Below, piece by piece: positions 27,677-37,858 of a DNA stretch of 64,000 nucleotides. Origin of the DNA: Pseudomonas cerasi (lineage in GTDB: Bacteria > Pseudomonadota > Gammaproteobacteria > Pseudomonadales > Pseudomonadaceae); contig NZ_LT222319.1 in NCBI RefSeq assembly GCF_900074915.1, positions 4,125,001 through 4,189,000 on the forward strand. Reading direction: 5' to 3'. The stretch's first letter is position 1. Each line of letters starts with the position of its first letter. The notes below the pieces were generated by a model, which saw only the letters and a list, made by a program, of their open reading frames with translations, was not told where the DNA came from and ran no database searches. A program made the translations under genes and the position numbers.

Positions 27677-28199
27677 GCCCCACACCCCAACCCCCTTCCA
27701 CCGCCACAACCGCCAACTCCTCGCCCTCCTTCTCGAAAACCAGCCCTGGTTCAGTGCCCGCGATCTGGGTCGCATGATCGGCTGGCCGTTGAACGAGCGG
27801 ACGCTGCGCAAGCTGGACGCTGACCAGCACCGGATGATCACACTCGACTTGCATGGCGAAGCGCAGTCAGAGCTGATGGTCAGTGAGTCAGGGGCGTACG
27901 CGATGATGGTGCATCACTACCATGCGGAGAATCGTGGGTTGCGACAGTGGCTTACCAACGAGGTGGTGCCTGCGTTGCGGGATGGGCAGGTGCCGTTTGA
28001 TGACTGCACGCCGCACCTGAGCATGCTGCAGTGGCCGGGGTTGTCGGTGAGTATGTTGCACTGGCACAGCGAGCCGTGGATACGCTTGCGGGATATGCCG
28101 ATGCTGTTGGCGCATCCGCAGATGCAGGTTGAAGCGCGGCCACGTAGTTTAGGCAGGCCTTGGTGGCGGGCGGTGCTGCCTGCGTCTCCGCTGGGTTGA
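27669..28199 (+). CDS. BRO-N domain protein (phage antirepressor-like)
   Basis: The 176-residue protein has a BRO-N-like domain at residues ~20-115: WFSARDLGRMIGWPLNERTL, then the ESGAYAMMVHHYHAENRGLR segment and QWLTNEVVPALRDG, the typical BRO-N ending. Such domains bind DNA and occur in prophage antirepressors. No KilA or ANT C-terminal domain follows; the rest is Trp/Pro-rich and unassigned. Translation is probably coupled to the 21-codon upstream ORF. No other phage genes are adjacent, so this is not a complete prophage. It may be a stand-alone regulator. It appears intact. Confidence 0.7.
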   Translation: MTKPHTPTPFHRHNRQLLALLLENQPWFSARDLGRMIGWPLNERTLRKLDADQHRMITLDLHGEAQSELMVSESGAYAMMVHHYHAENRGLRQWLTNEVVPALRDGQVPFDDCTPHLSMLQWPGLSVSMLHWHSEPWIRLRDMPMLLAHPQMQVEARPRSLGRPWWRAVLPASPLG

Positions 28200-28251
28200 A
28201 TGCGTGGTGATGGCCGTGCCATGTGGGTGACGGCCATTGTGTCTCGTGGGA

Positions 28252-28542
28252 TCAGTCTTTCAGGCGGCGTCGGTAGTCGTTGATCATTTCTTTGGTGACG
28301 TCATCCTTGTAGCAGATGGGTGCGTAGCCGCCTTTGCGGCTGTAAGCGCTGCGTTTGCCACATTGGCTGCCATTACGGGCAGAGTTGTAGGGGCACGGGC
28401 AGTTGCCGGGGTAGCTGTCGATGGATTCCTGGATGATGGCTTTGACGATTGAGGCGTCTGTGATCTGGGTTTCTCTGGCGCTTGCGGAGAAGGCACAGAG
28501 GAATGCGAGTATGGCGACGAAGCCTGTCCCTGTCTTTTTCAT
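28252..28542 (-). CDS. Small secreted Cys-containing protein, unknown function
   Basis: The 96-residue product has a clear signal peptide (MKKTGTGFVAILAFLCAFSASA), leaving a ~73-residue mature protein with four cysteines (48, 50, 61 and 77). The core has NCPCPYNSARNGSQCGKRSA, then YSRKGGYAPICYKDDVT, with a helical charged tail. The CPCPYN...CG.RSAYSR...CY pattern looks like a conserved family seen from memory in proteobacterial genomes, but I cannot name a function. Two disulfides are plausible in the periplasm. It is encoded opposite the BRO-N gene with 52 bases between the stop codons. It appears complete. Confidence 0.65.
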   Translation of the reverse strand: MKKTGTGFVAILAFLCAFSASARETQITDASIVKAIIQESIDSYPGNCPCPYNSARNGSQCGKRSAYSRKGGYAPICYKDDVTKEMINDYRRRLKD

Positions 28543-28559
28543 GGCTATTCCTTAGCGAG

Positions 28560-28915
28560 TGCAGACGAGTGTCTGTTGCAAGGTTTTACCATGATGCTAT
28601 TAGGCCATCAAATTTTGTTTATTGAGGTGATCTGGTGGAGGCATGGATAGGCCAAGCCTGAAACTTGGTTCGCAGAGGATGTACCGCATGCACAGGTTTT
28701 GCTGCCGGTTCCCGGCAGATCGCGAGCAATGCGGATCGCCGCCCCGGTTGCTCCCACGCCCTGCGGACAGAAGCTTGGACTTATGAGTGATCCAGCATTC
28801 GCGTGATGGTTGGATATGACGCGGAGTGTCACGAAATGCGTGCCAACGCGGAGCATTGGCACGATAGGTATTACCGAGTGCCTGCGGAGCTACTGCACCC
28901 CGCAGGCATCCCACA
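28560..28915. repeat. Intergenic region with REP-like palindromic sequence
   Basis: No gene is seen in this ~355-base interval. The right part (about 28815-28880) contains ACGCGGAGTGTCACG and GCCAACGCGGAGCATTGGCA, variants of the GACGCGGAGCGTC palindromes found at 35.5, 47.7 and 59 kb. CTGCGGAG and CCGCAGG near 28880-28905 form another inverted pair. Confidence 0.55.
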
Positions 28916-31900
28916 TCAGAACTGCCAATCCAGCGACAGCCCCACACCGTGGGTTTTATCCCGCGCACCTAGCAAGCCGTTGTAGTCCAGGTTGATGCGT
29001 GCATCTTTGCCCAACGCCAGGCTGGCGCGGGCACCGACTACGGCGGCGTCGCGGTCCATTGAGACGCTTTGCACGTTGAAGATGTCGCCGGCGCTGGCGA
29101 AGGCCAGGTGTTGTTCCGACGAGGTGTCGCTCAGGTTGTGCTGCCAGCCGAGGGTGGCGGAGACGTCGAGTTTTTGTGTGTCGTTGAGGTTGAAGCGGTT
29201 TCCGGCGCGCATGCCCAGGGTCGAGAGCACGGTGTCGCGGGTGTCATCGCTGCCTTTGAGGGCTGTGGCGCCGCCTTTTTCGGTGAAGCTGTCGCTGTCG
29301 AAGTGGACGTAGGCCAGGTTGGCGAAAGGCTCCAGTGCCAGCGGTTGCAGGTTCAGGCGGTAGGCGGCTTCGGTGAAGACCTGGCTCGACTGGGCGTCAC
29401 GCTTGACCTTCTGACGGTCGGAAAACGCGCCGAATTGCAGGTCGCGTTTCACGTCGATGCGGTGCCAGCTGTGCGATGCGCCTGCGGTGAGGCGCAGTGC
29501 GCCCTGTTCGTGGCCGATGTAAGCGCCCAGGTGGTAGCTGTCTGCCGAGGCCCGCGAGTGAGTGTCGTCGCCCAGGCTCAGCGAGGTGTCGCTGTAACCT
29601 GCCATCGCGCCCAAACGGGTGTGCTCGCTGATCAGGCCGTCGACGCCTGCCAGCAGGCCGCCCAGCGATGAGGTCGAGCTGGCGCTGTCACTGCTGCCGC
29701 TGTTTTTGCCCCACGCGCCTAGCGCTTTGACCCATACCGAGTTGTCTTCGCTGCCCGCTGCTGGCTGGTCGTACAGCCCTTCGACGCGCAGGCGATCACC
29801 CACGGCGTCGCGCAGTTGGCGGCTGTCGTTGATCAATTGCGTGGCGATGGCCGGGTGCACTTCGCCGGACAGTTGGGTGAATGCGCGGCGTGCGCTGGCG
29901 GCGTCCTGGCTGAGGATGATGCTCTCGTAGACGGAGTTGCCCGCACTCAGTTGCTCAATGGCCTGGGCCACGCTGCGCTGATTGGACGTTTGCGCCGCGC
30001 TGGCGAAGCTGTCGCCATTGCGCTCCAGGGCCAGTGTCACGCCTGTACCGGTATAGGCCAGGTTGCCGTCCAGGAATGCGTAGTTATCCGTCACCGAACC
30101 AAACTGACCCTGAATGCCGCCAGCCGCCTGCAGCACGTTGAACTGCTGCCCCAGAACGCTGCGGGTCTGGTTGCTGCTGAGCAATGCTACGTTGTCGTTT
30201 TCCAGAGACAGGGCCATGTTGGCACCGCTCACGGTCGCGGTGCCGCCGACCACAATGCGGTCGCTGGCAGTGGGCGAGAATTCAACCGCGTAGGTCGAGC
30301 CCGGTGCCAGGTTGAGGTTGCCCGCCACCTGCAGGGTGCCGGATAGAGTTGCCCGGTGCAATTGTGCCGCCACGGTTGGCGGTCAGCGACGCGACGCTAC
30401 CGTTGCCACCCAGAATGCCGCCATTGTTGACGGTGACGGCAGAGGCCAGCGAGCCGTTGATGGCCAGGCGTCCTTGATTGACCAGCGTTGGGCAGCTGTA
30501 GCTGTTGGCCCCGCTCAACACCAGGGTGCCGATGCCTTGTTTGGTCAGGCCGCCGTGGCCGGAAATGTTGTTGCTCCACACATCCAGCCCGCATTGCGGC
30601 CCGGTGCAGGTGCGTTGGGTCGGTTTGCCGGCGTCGACAATCGCGCCGACGCCGGGCAGGTCGGCCACGAACTGGCTGTCGCCGTAGGCGCCGTCGATAC
30701 GGAATTCGGCAGGAATATCTGCCTCGGTGACGAACATGCTCGGGCCGTTGATAGCCTTGCCGAGGTTGATCATGCCCCAGCCGTACAGCGCGTCGACGCC
30801 CGGTGCGCCAAGGTCGGTGGCGGTGGTTTTCAGGACGTCGGCGACCTGCGCGCCGGTCATGTACGGGAAGCGCTCCATCAGCACAGCCATACTGCCTGCG
30901 ACGTGAGGTGCGGCCATCGAGGTGCCGTTCTTGTTGGCCCAACCGACGGTGAGGTCTGCCAGGCTGGTGCCGTTAAGGACCGAGCTGTAGATGCGCGTGC
31001 CCGGTGCCGAAACGCAGAAGCTGGCGGTGTAGCCGCAGCGCGACGAGAAGGTGCTCAGCGTGTAGGGCGTGGTGGCGGCCGCTGCGGCATCCGGGTTTTG
31101 TTGCAGGGCGGCGACGGTCAGCCAGTTTGGGGCGATCTCCGGTACAAAATAGCCGAGTCCGGCCATTGCGTCGGGGTTGTTGAGGTTGTAGTCGTTGCCT
31201 GCGGCGAAGATGGTCACCACGCCGCTGCGTGCCGCGTCGATGGCCCCCTGATACGCGCCACCCGGACGCGTGCCGAGGATCTGGCGGATCTGGTCGAACT
31301 GCACTTGTACGTCCTGCACGGTGAAGTGCGGGAACGCCGGATCGCGACCGCCCTTGCTGAAACGGTCGGTAATGCCGATGCCCCAGCTGTTGTTGATGAC
31401 CCGCGCGCCGCTGTTGACCAGCGCGTTCCAGCCGGCCTGATACACCGCGCCGTCGTTGCCCAGCACGATGCCGTCTTCCGGGCCCGGGTCGCCGTTGTCG
31501 GCGCTGATGATTTGCGCGTTGTAAGCCACGCCGTGCATCGGACCGCCATCGCGATTGCCACCGGCGATGCCGCCGACGTGGGTGCCGTGGTTACCGAGTT
31601 TGCCGCCGGAGTCCAGGCTCGGTGCGCCGTCGTAGCGGAAAGCGTCGCCCGCCTTCACCGGGATATACGGGTCGGTGTATTCGCGGATGCCGCTGGTGAC
31701 CAGATTGACCACCTTGTTGGGGCTGTCGAATTCCGGATGCGGGGCATAGACCGGCTGGTCGAAGATGCCCAGTTTGATGTCCTTGCCCGAGTAGCCTGCA
31801 GCGTAGGCCTGATCAGCATTGATCGCGCCCAGGCCCCAGTCGGCATTGAATTCGGCACTGCGCCAGCTGGCCGCATTGCCCGCCTGCCCTGCTTCCACAT

Positions 31901-32033
31901 ACGGTGCGGCATGCGCCACGCCCAGTGTCGCCAGGTAGCAGGCGAGCGCGCCGCAGGAGGCGCGATTGATCGCCCGAATGGCGTGGCCCAGGGGTTTGAC
32001 AGAGGTGTGTCGGGTGTTGAATGCATCTTTCAT
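28916..32033 (-). pseudogene. Subtilisin-like autotransporter serine protease, frameshifted
   Basis: From the ATG at 32033 (MKDAFNTRHTSVKPLGHAIR) the product has a long signal peptide ending AHA. The S8 peptidase domain includes IKLGIFDQPVYAPHPEF (catalytic Asp region), GNHGTHVGGIAGG (His), and NGTSMAAPHVAGS (Ser). Autotransporter strand repeats follow to RGGTIAPGNSI. There an extra C (plus-strand GG near 30347) shifts the frame; the other frame resumes GTLQVAGNLNLAPGSTYAVE and carries the entire C-terminal beta-barrel to 28916, ending LSLDWQF. Without the extra base the protein would be about 1,040 residues. Without the barrel the protease cannot be surface-anchored. It is closely related to the intact tandem copy next door. 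Confidence 0.85.
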
Positions 32034-32070
32034 CAAGCTACCGTCCTTAGTTAACGCGCACGAATCTCCG

Positions 32071-32092
32071 CGCGCATGCATTTGCATGCGCG
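32071..32092. other. Perfect hairpin between the two protease genes
   Basis: CGCGCATGC (32071-32079) pairs with GCATGCGCG (32084-32092) around an ATTT loop. It lies downstream of the intact protease stop and upstream of the broken gene's start. There is no T run on the minus-strand side, so it is an attenuator, mRNA-stabilising or weak terminator candidate. Confidence 0.5.
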
Positions 32093-32123
32093 TCGTTCTT
32101 TTGGTTTTAGGGTTGCGTACTGC

Positions 32124-35100
32124 TTAGAACTGCCAGTTCAGACTCAGGCCCACACCGTGACTTTTCTCACGACTGGCCAGTTGGCCGCTGTAATCGAGGC
32201 TGATCCTCGCTTCCTTGCTCAACGCCAGACTGGCATGAGCACCCACCAGCGCGGCGTCACGCACCAGCGGCGAGCTTTCGATAGCGAAGCTGCTGCCACC
32301 GGAGGCAAAGGCCAGATGCTGTTCGGAATCGGTGTTGCTCAGGTTTTGCTGCCAGCCGAGGCTGCCGGACAGGTCGACCTTCTGACGGTCGCTGATCGCG
32401 ATGCTCTTCAGGGCACGCAGGCCCAGGGTACTGAGTACCGCATCACGGTTGTCGCTACCGGCAGACATCGCGGCAGCGTCGCCCTTCTCGGTGAAGCCAT
32501 CGGTGTTCAGGTGGACATAGGCCAGATTGGCGAACGGCTCAAGCGTCGCGGGTTGCAGATGAATGCGATACGCCGCCTCGGTGAACACTTGGGTGCTCTG
32601 TGCATCGTGTTTGGTTTTCTCCTTGCCCGCTGCGCCGCCGACCTGCACGTCGCGTTGCGCATCGATGCGATGCCAGCTGTGTGCGGCGCCGAGGGTCAGG
32701 CGCAGTGCGCCGATTTCATGGCCGAGGTAGGCGCCCAGATGGTAGCTGTCCACCGAAGCCCGGGAATGCGTGCCGGAGCCCATGTTCAACGAGCTGTCGC
32801 TGTAGCCTGCGACGGCGCCAAGACGGGTGTCATCGGCAAGGTTGCCATCGACACCGGCGAGCAGCCCGCCAATCGAGGAGGTGTAACCGGCGGTGCCGTC
32901 GCGCGAGTCGGTCTTGCCCCATGCGCCCAGGGCTTTGAGCCAGACGTTATCTTGTGCGGCAGTGTTGCCATCGGTGCCAAATACGCTGGCGCCCAGGCGC
33001 TCACCCACCGCATCGCGGACCTGGCGGCTGTCGTTGATCAGCAGGCTGCCGATGGCCGGGTAAATTTCGCCGGACAATTGCTGGAAGCTGTCGCGTGCGG
33101 AGGCGGCGCTCTGGGTAAGCAGCAGGTTTTCGTACACCGCGTTACCGGCGCCGAGTTGTTCGGCGGCAGTCGCCACGGCAGCCTGATTAGGGGTTTGCGC
33201 CACGCTGTTGAAAGCGGCGGTTTGCTCGACGTTCAGTGCCACGCCGGTGGCTGAGTAGTCGAGTCGGCCACCGAGGAAGGCGTAGTTGGAAGAGACGCTG
33301 CCAAACTGGCCGTTGATACCGTTGGCGGCTTGCAGCACGTTGTACTGGCGACCTACCACGCTTTGGATCGGTGCAGAACTCAAGGCCACTGGCGTTGTAT
33401 TCTCCAGAGCCAGCGTCATGTTCGCGCCTGACACGGTAGCGCTGCCAGTGGCGACGATGCGGTCACTGGCGGTCGGTGAAAGCTCCACGGCGTAGGTCGA
33501 ACCCGGCTCGAGGGTCACATCACCATTGACCTGCAATGTACCGATGGAATTGCCCGGCGCGACGATACCGCCGTTGCGCGCTGTCAGCCCGCCGATCTGG
33601 CCATTGCCGCCCAGTGTGCCGCCGGCATTGACCTGCACGGCTGACACCAGCGACCCATTGACCGACAGCACGCCGCCATTGACCAGCGTGTCACCGCGAT
33701 AGGTGTTGGCGCCGTCGAGAATCAGGCGGCCTGCGCCGGATTTGATCAGGCTGCCCTGATACTGGCGTTGCGCAGCAGCAGCGGCGCGAGCGGTGCCGGT
33801 GGCGTAATCGGTCTGATCCTGCTGGCTGGCGGTGCCGGCAACGCCGTTCTGCCAGCCTCTGCTGATCAGGGTTTGCTGCCAGGTGGCCTGCTCGGCGCTG
33901 TCCTCGGCCTGACGCTGGATCAGCGCCTGATCGGAAATATCGTTGCTCCACACATCAGTCAAACCTGCGCCCAGATTGGCATCGAAGGTGCCGAGCAATT
34001 GGCCGGGGCCGCGCATCGCCCGTTCCAGATTCGCCACACCCCAGCCGACGCTATTGGTCGGTGCCTGGGTGATCGAACCGTCGAGCTGGGTGGCGGTGGT
34101 CAGCAGCACTTGCAGCGCCTGCTCGTTGTTCATGTACGGGAAGCGCTCCATCACCAGCGCCAGCGCGCCAGTGGCATGCGGCGCGGACATGGAAGTGCCG
34201 GATTTAATGCCGTAGCCACCGCCCGGCACGGTGCTGTTGACCAGCCGACCGGGCATGGTGATGCACCAGTATTTGGACAGGCCGCACTGGTTGTAGCGTT
34301 GACCGTTGCTGCTGTCGAGGCCCGACACGGCCAGCCAGTGGCCTTCGAGGTCCGGCTCGAAATACGGCAGCGACGCCCGCACGCTGGCATTGGCGTAACC
34401 GCTGTTGCCGGCGCTGAACACGTTGATCACACCCTTGCGCGAGACATTCGCCGCTTCGTCCAGCCAGGTGCCGCGGTTGTAGTGCTGTGCGTAGGCAGCG
34501 CGCACACCGGCTTCGGTGGCGTAGGTCACGTCGGCCGGCTGGCTGCCCCAGCTGTTGTTGATGGCGCGCACGCCGGCATCCGCCAAGGCGCCGTACACCG
34601 CCTTGAAATACTGCGGGTCGGGGTTGGGGCCGAACAGGAAGCTGTCATTCTGGTTGGTGTTGCCGACGTAAATCTGAGCGTTATACGCCACGCCGTGCAT
34701 GCCGACGCCATCGCGCGCCGCGCCCATGGTGCCGGTGACGTGCGTGCCGTGGGTGTCGTTGTTCGGGTTGATGGCACCGGTGATGCTGAACGGCGAGCCG
34801 TCAACGTAAGTACCGGTAGCGGTGACTGCGTGGTAGCGGGATGGCGTGGCTTCCGGATGGGACGGGTCGAAACCCGAGTCCAGCGCACCGATCTTGACAC
34901 CGGCCCCGGTGATGCCAGCGGCGTAAGCCTGATCAGCCTGGATACGGCCCAGCCCCCAATCGCTCTGGAATTCTGCCGACCGCCAACTGGCAGCGTCACC
35001 CGGCTTGCCCTGTTCGACATAGTCAGCATAAGCCGAGCAGCCAAACGTAAAAGACAGCGCACAAAGCGCGCCTGTTGCTACAGGCTTGAACGAATAACGG

Positions 35101-35129
35101 ACAACACCCACGCACTTCGACTTTTGCAT
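32124..35129 (-). CDS. Subtilisin-like autotransporter serine protease
   Basis: This intact 1,001-residue type Va autotransporter has a signal peptide ending around CSAYA (residues ~1-35). The S8 subtilase domain covers ~45-370, with catalytic Asp84 (GALDSGFDPSHP), His127 (DTHGTHVTGTMG), oxyanion Asn in FSAGNSG (~242) and Ser313 (SGTSMSAPHATGA). A linker with passenger strand repeats (SGAGRLILDGANTYRGDTLV) follows. The ~280-residue C-terminal barrel ends LSLNWQF with the expected terminal Phe. It is exported by Sec, inserted by BAM, and displays or releases an extracellular protease. The neighbouring downstream copy shares both domains but is frameshifted, so this is the functional member of a tandem pair. 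Substrates are unknown. Confidence 0.92.
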   Translation of the reverse strand: MQKSKCVGVVRYSFKPVATGALCALSFTFGCSAYADYVEQGKPGDAASWRSAEFQSDWGLGRIQADQAYAAGITGAGVKIGALDSGFDPSHPEATPSRYHAVTATGTYVDGSPFSITGAINPNNDTHGTHVTGTMGAARDGVGMHGVAYNAQIYVGNTNQNDSFLFGPNPDPQYFKAVYGALADAGVRAINNSWGSQPADVTYATEAGVRAAYAQHYNRGTWLDEAANVSRKGVINVFSAGNSGYANASVRASLPYFEPDLEGHWLAVSGLDSSNGQRYNQCGLSKYWCITMPGRLVNSTVPGGGYGIKSGTSMSAPHATGALALVMERFPYMNNEQALQVLLTTATQLDGSITQAPTNSVGWGVANLERAMRGPGQLLGTFDANLGAGLTDVWSNDISDQALIQRQAEDSAEQATWQQTLISRGWQNGVAGTASQQDQTDYATGTARAAAAAQRQYQGSLIKSGAGRLILDGANTYRGDTLVNGGVLSVNGSLVSAVQVNAGGTLGGNGQIGGLTARNGGIVAPGNSIGTLQVNGDVTLEPGSTYAVELSPTASDRIVATGSATVSGANMTLALENTTPVALSSAPIQSVVGRQYNVLQAANGINGQFGSVSSNYAFLGGRLDYSATGVALNVEQTAAFNSVAQTPNQAAVATAAEQLGAGNAVYENLLLTQSAASARDSFQQLSGEIYPAIGSLLINDSRQVRDAVGERLGASVFGTDGNTAAQDNVWLKALGAWGKTDSRDGTAGYTSSIGGLLAGVDGNLADDTRLGAVAGYSDSSLNMGSGTHSRASVDSYHLGAYLGHEIGALRLTLGAAHSWHRIDAQRDVQVGGAAGKEKTKHDAQSTQVFTEAAYRIHLQPATLEPFANLAYVHLNTDGFTEKGDAAAMSAGSDNRDAVLSTLGLRALKSIAISDRQKVDLSGSLGWQQNLSNTDSEQHLAFASGGSSFAIESSPLVRDAALVGAHASLALSKEARISLDYSGQLASREKSHGVGLSLNWQF

Positions 35130-35669
35130 CCCTGCACACCTGATACTGGTTGGCTCTTGATTGAGCGATTCCAGAACATAGTCCGCAGTTTGAAACTTGG
35201 CAACCTATTTATTTCAAATCTGTTACAAACACTAAAACATAAGGAAAACGCATCGCAGGGCATATATATCGCTGATAGGCGCTTGAATCTATTGAGTTTG
35301 TTTTAATTTTTATTATACGGATGAATGATTGAGTAGTGGCCATTTAATTGCACGCGACTTGTTTTTCCTCGGGTTATATCCACTGTTTCCAGTAACAGTG
35401 TGCCAAATGTGTTACTTGTCTGAGGCTGCCAAAACTTGTCCGGCAATAACTACAGTCCATTCAGATGTTCCAGAAAAGGGATGACGCAGCGCGTCATGAA
35501 CGGCATGCCCACGCGGAGCGATGGGCACGATAGGTGGTGGGTTGCCTCAGGCCCCGCGAGTACTCGAAGCGATGGGCGCGATAAGCGGTGGGTTCACTAT
35601 CGTCCCACGTTCCGCGTGGGCATGCCGTTCAGGACGCTCTGCGTCCTGTCCGCGGGAGTTGAATGGCGT
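35130..35669. repeat. AT-rich spacer followed by REP-like repeat cluster
   Basis: 35130-35430 is an AT-rich, gene-free stretch that should hold the protease promoter; I did not identify firm -35/-10 boxes. 35475-35665 is a cluster of REP-type palindromes: ATGACGCAGCGCGTCAT, repeated GAGCGATGGGC(A/G)CGATA units, ACGTTCCGCGTGGGCATGCC and GGACGCTCTGCGTCC. No coding sequence is present. Confidence 0.65.
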
Positions 35670-37235
35670 TTAACGACTGAACCGTTCCGCCAGGCTGTGC
35701 AGGTAATGCGCCATTTCTTCCAGCTCGCTGCTGATCTGCGAGCCTTGCTGCGCCTGGCTGGCACTTTCATCGCAGAGTTGCGCGATGCGGGTGATTTGCT
35801 GACTGATGGTTTCCGCAACGTGGCTCTGTTCTTCAGACGCCGACGCCATCTGCTGGCTCATGCCGGTAATGCGGGTCACCGACTGGCTAATGCCATCCAG
35901 CGCCTTCTGCACGGCTTCAACACTGGCGACACTCTCCTGAGAGATCTGCTCGCCCTTGCTGGCGGTCTGTACCGCTCGATCGGCGCCATCGCGCAGCGAG
36001 GTGATGATTTGCTGGATCTGCTCGGTCGACGACTGCGTGCGAGACGCCAGTGAGCGCACCTCATCAGCCACCACTGCAAAACCACGTCCCTGTTCACCGG
36101 CACGCGCCGCTTCGATGGCCGCGTTGAGCGCCAGTAAATTGGTTTGCTGAGCGATCGAGGTGATCACATCGACCACACTGCCGATCGATTGGGTCGCGTC
36201 AGCCAGTTCCCCCACAGCGTTGCCAATGTCGGTCACCGAGGTGGCCATGTGTCGAATCGCCAACAGGCTTTCATCGGCCAGACCACGCCCCTGCTGTGCC
36301 AGCTTGTCGGCTTCTTCGGCAGCATGGGCAGTGTTCTGCACGTTGTGGGTGACTTCCTGAATGGTCGCCGCCATCTGATTGATGGCCGTGGCTGACTGAT
36401 CGGCCTCACTGCGCTGCTGATCCAGCGACTCGGCCTGGCGCAGGGACAATTGCGCTGACCGCCCGGCATGCTGGCGCACGCTTTCCCCGGTATCCGCCAG
36501 ACGCGTCAGGGCCGTTTGCAGGCGCGCCTCTTCGCTGAGCATGGCCAGGTCGAGCTGCGCCTGCGGGCCGCGATTGTCGCTGTAGGTCAACGCAATCAGT
36601 GCACTGGTGAAGGCCTTGGGGTGTTCTTCAAGGGTTTTGCGGATGCTGCTGCGCTGGCGCACTTCAAGAAAAACGCCCAGCACAACCATCACAATCGGGA
36701 TCATGATGATCGACGGCAAATCGTCGAGCAGGTAGACACCCACAGCCAGCGCAAGCGCGCAGAGGATCATCGGTAACTGACGAATCAGGTGATAGGTCGC
36801 TGAGCTGGTGGCGGAAACTGCCGACTTGCCCGCCCGCAACCGCGCATACAGCGCTTCGGCGCGCCGCACCTGATCGCGGGTCGGCAGCGAGCGCACCGAC
36901 TCGTACCCGACGATCCGGCCGTTTTCGTACACCGCCGTCACATAAGCGCTGACCCAGTAGTAATCGCCCTGCTTGGAGCGGTTCTTGACCACGCCCATCC
37001 ACGGCTTGCCCTGCTTGATGGTTTCCCACATATGCGCGAATACCGAGGCTGGCATGTCCGGGTGGCGCACGAGGTTATGCGGCTGCCCGACCAGCTCTTC
37101 GCGAGTGAAGCCGCTCAGCGTGACGAAGGCGTCGTTGCAATAAGTAATGTGGCTGTTGAGGTCGGTGGTGGAAATGAGGCGTTCAGAGGCAGGGAAAGTC
37201 CGTTCAGTCTGCGTGATAGGCATGTTGACGCGCAT
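35670..37235 (-). CDS. aer: PAS-containing aerotaxis-type chemoreceptor
   Basis: The ATG at 37235 has an ACGGAG site upstream and gives 521 residues. The N-terminal PAS domain (~10-120) contains TYCNDAFVTLSGFTREELVG, HNLVRHPDMP and WVSAYVTAVYENGRIVGYES, the FAD-binding type typical of Aer. A hydrophobic hairpin around 160-200 (MILCALALAVGVYLL, IIMIPIVMVVLGVFL) anchors it without a periplasmic domain. The signalling region has the conserved tip QQTNLLALNAAIEAARAGEQ for CheA/CheW. It ends YLHSLAERFSR. It likely senses redox or oxygen state through the cytoplasmic PAS domain and steers motility. A start further upstream (37301) is less likely. It is monocistronic. Confidence 0.85.
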   Translation of the reverse strand: MRVNMPITQTERTFPASERLISTTDLNSHITYCNDAFVTLSGFTREELVGQPHNLVRHPDMPASVFAHMWETIKQGKPWMGVVKNRSKQGDYYWVSAYVTAVYENGRIVGYESVRSLPTRDQVRRAEALYARLRAGKSAVSATSSATYHLIRQLPMILCALALAVGVYLLDDLPSIIMIPIVMVVLGVFLEVRQRSSIRKTLEEHPKAFTSALIALTYSDNRGPQAQLDLAMLSEEARLQTALTRLADTGESVRQHAGRSAQLSLRQAESLDQQRSEADQSATAINQMAATIQEVTHNVQNTAHAAEEADKLAQQGRGLADESLLAIRHMATSVTDIGNAVGELADATQSIGSVVDVITSIAQQTNLLALNAAIEAARAGEQGRGFAVVADEVRSLASRTQSSTEQIQQIITSLRDGADRAVQTASKGEQISQESVASVEAVQKALDGISQSVTRITGMSQQMASASEEQSHVAETISQQITRIAQLCDESASQAQQGSQISSELEEMAHYLHSLAERFSR

Positions 37236-37478
37236 TGAGAATCGCTCCGTGATGATGCTGATACTCCGGGCAGCTGTTGAAGGTGTAGCACTGCCTTTCA
37301 AAGTGACAACCGATCGTCATGATGCACTGTTATCGCCCACACGACTCAGGGATTTAACAGCTAGCGGGAATACGCTGTTCAAGGAACGTCAGGCATGATG
37401 GCGGAATCAAGTGTTTGCGCCACGACGAGGATGCCTGCACCATGCTGCCCTGATCGCGACCCGACCCAAGGCACCCCA

Positions 37479-37826
37479 ATGGCACGCAACGCAGCCTCTG
37501 CGCTGAACGCACTGATCAAGACACTGCGCGGGTTATTGAGCCGGGTTGCAGGAGGCACGCCGCAGCGACAGCACCCGGAGCCCGCTGCGCCTGAAGCGCT
37601 CCCGCCTGAACCGCAAGTGCCTGTCAAAACCCGCCGTGCCAAACCCGGCAAACAGCCCCGCACACCTGCGCCGCCAACACCCAAGGCAAAGCCGGCGGCG
37701 CCTGCGTGTCCGCATTGCCGGAAAACCATGGTGATCAAGGTGGCCCGCACCGGTAAGAACGCCGGAGAATTCTGGGGTTGTGTGGCCTATCCGAAATGTC
37801 GCGGGATCCGACCGATCTTTCGCTAA
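37479..37826 (+). CDS. Topoisomerase-type C4 zinc-finger protein
   Basis: From the ATG at 37479 (AAGG site upstream; an alternative start at 37395 exists) the product is 115 residues. An Ala/Pro-rich basic linker (~25-75) leads to a single topoisomerase-type zinc ribbon: CPHCRKTMVIKVARTGKNAG, then EFWGCVAYPKCRGI, with four cysteines. Such small proteins resemble the C-terminal Zn domain of DNA topoisomerase I and are presumed to bind single-stranded nucleic acid. The gene is stand-alone, facing the fimV-like gene with 32 bases between their ends. It appears intact; function is inferred only from the domain. Confidence 0.75.
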   Translation: MARNAASALNALIKTLRGLLSRVAGGTPQRQHPEPAAPEALPPEPQVPVKTRRAKPGKQPRTPAPPTPKAKPAAPACPHCRKTMVIKVARTGKNAGEFWGCVAYPKCRGIRPIFR

Positions 37827-37858
37827 ACGCCAGACCGGTCGCGCCTCGACAGCGTCGC

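Noticed and set aside
27669..28199. Prophage
   Set aside because: Only a single BRO-N protein is present, with no integrase, structural or lysis genes nearby.
30312..32054. Plus-strand ORF of 580 codons opposite the broken protease gene
   Set aside because: It is antisense to a frame with an intact subtilase triad and barrel motifs; high GC produces long antisense frames here. No motif or ribosome-binding site supports it.
33768..35306. Plus-strand ORF of 512 codons opposite the intact protease
   Set aside because: It is an antisense shadow of the autotransporter with no recognisable domain.
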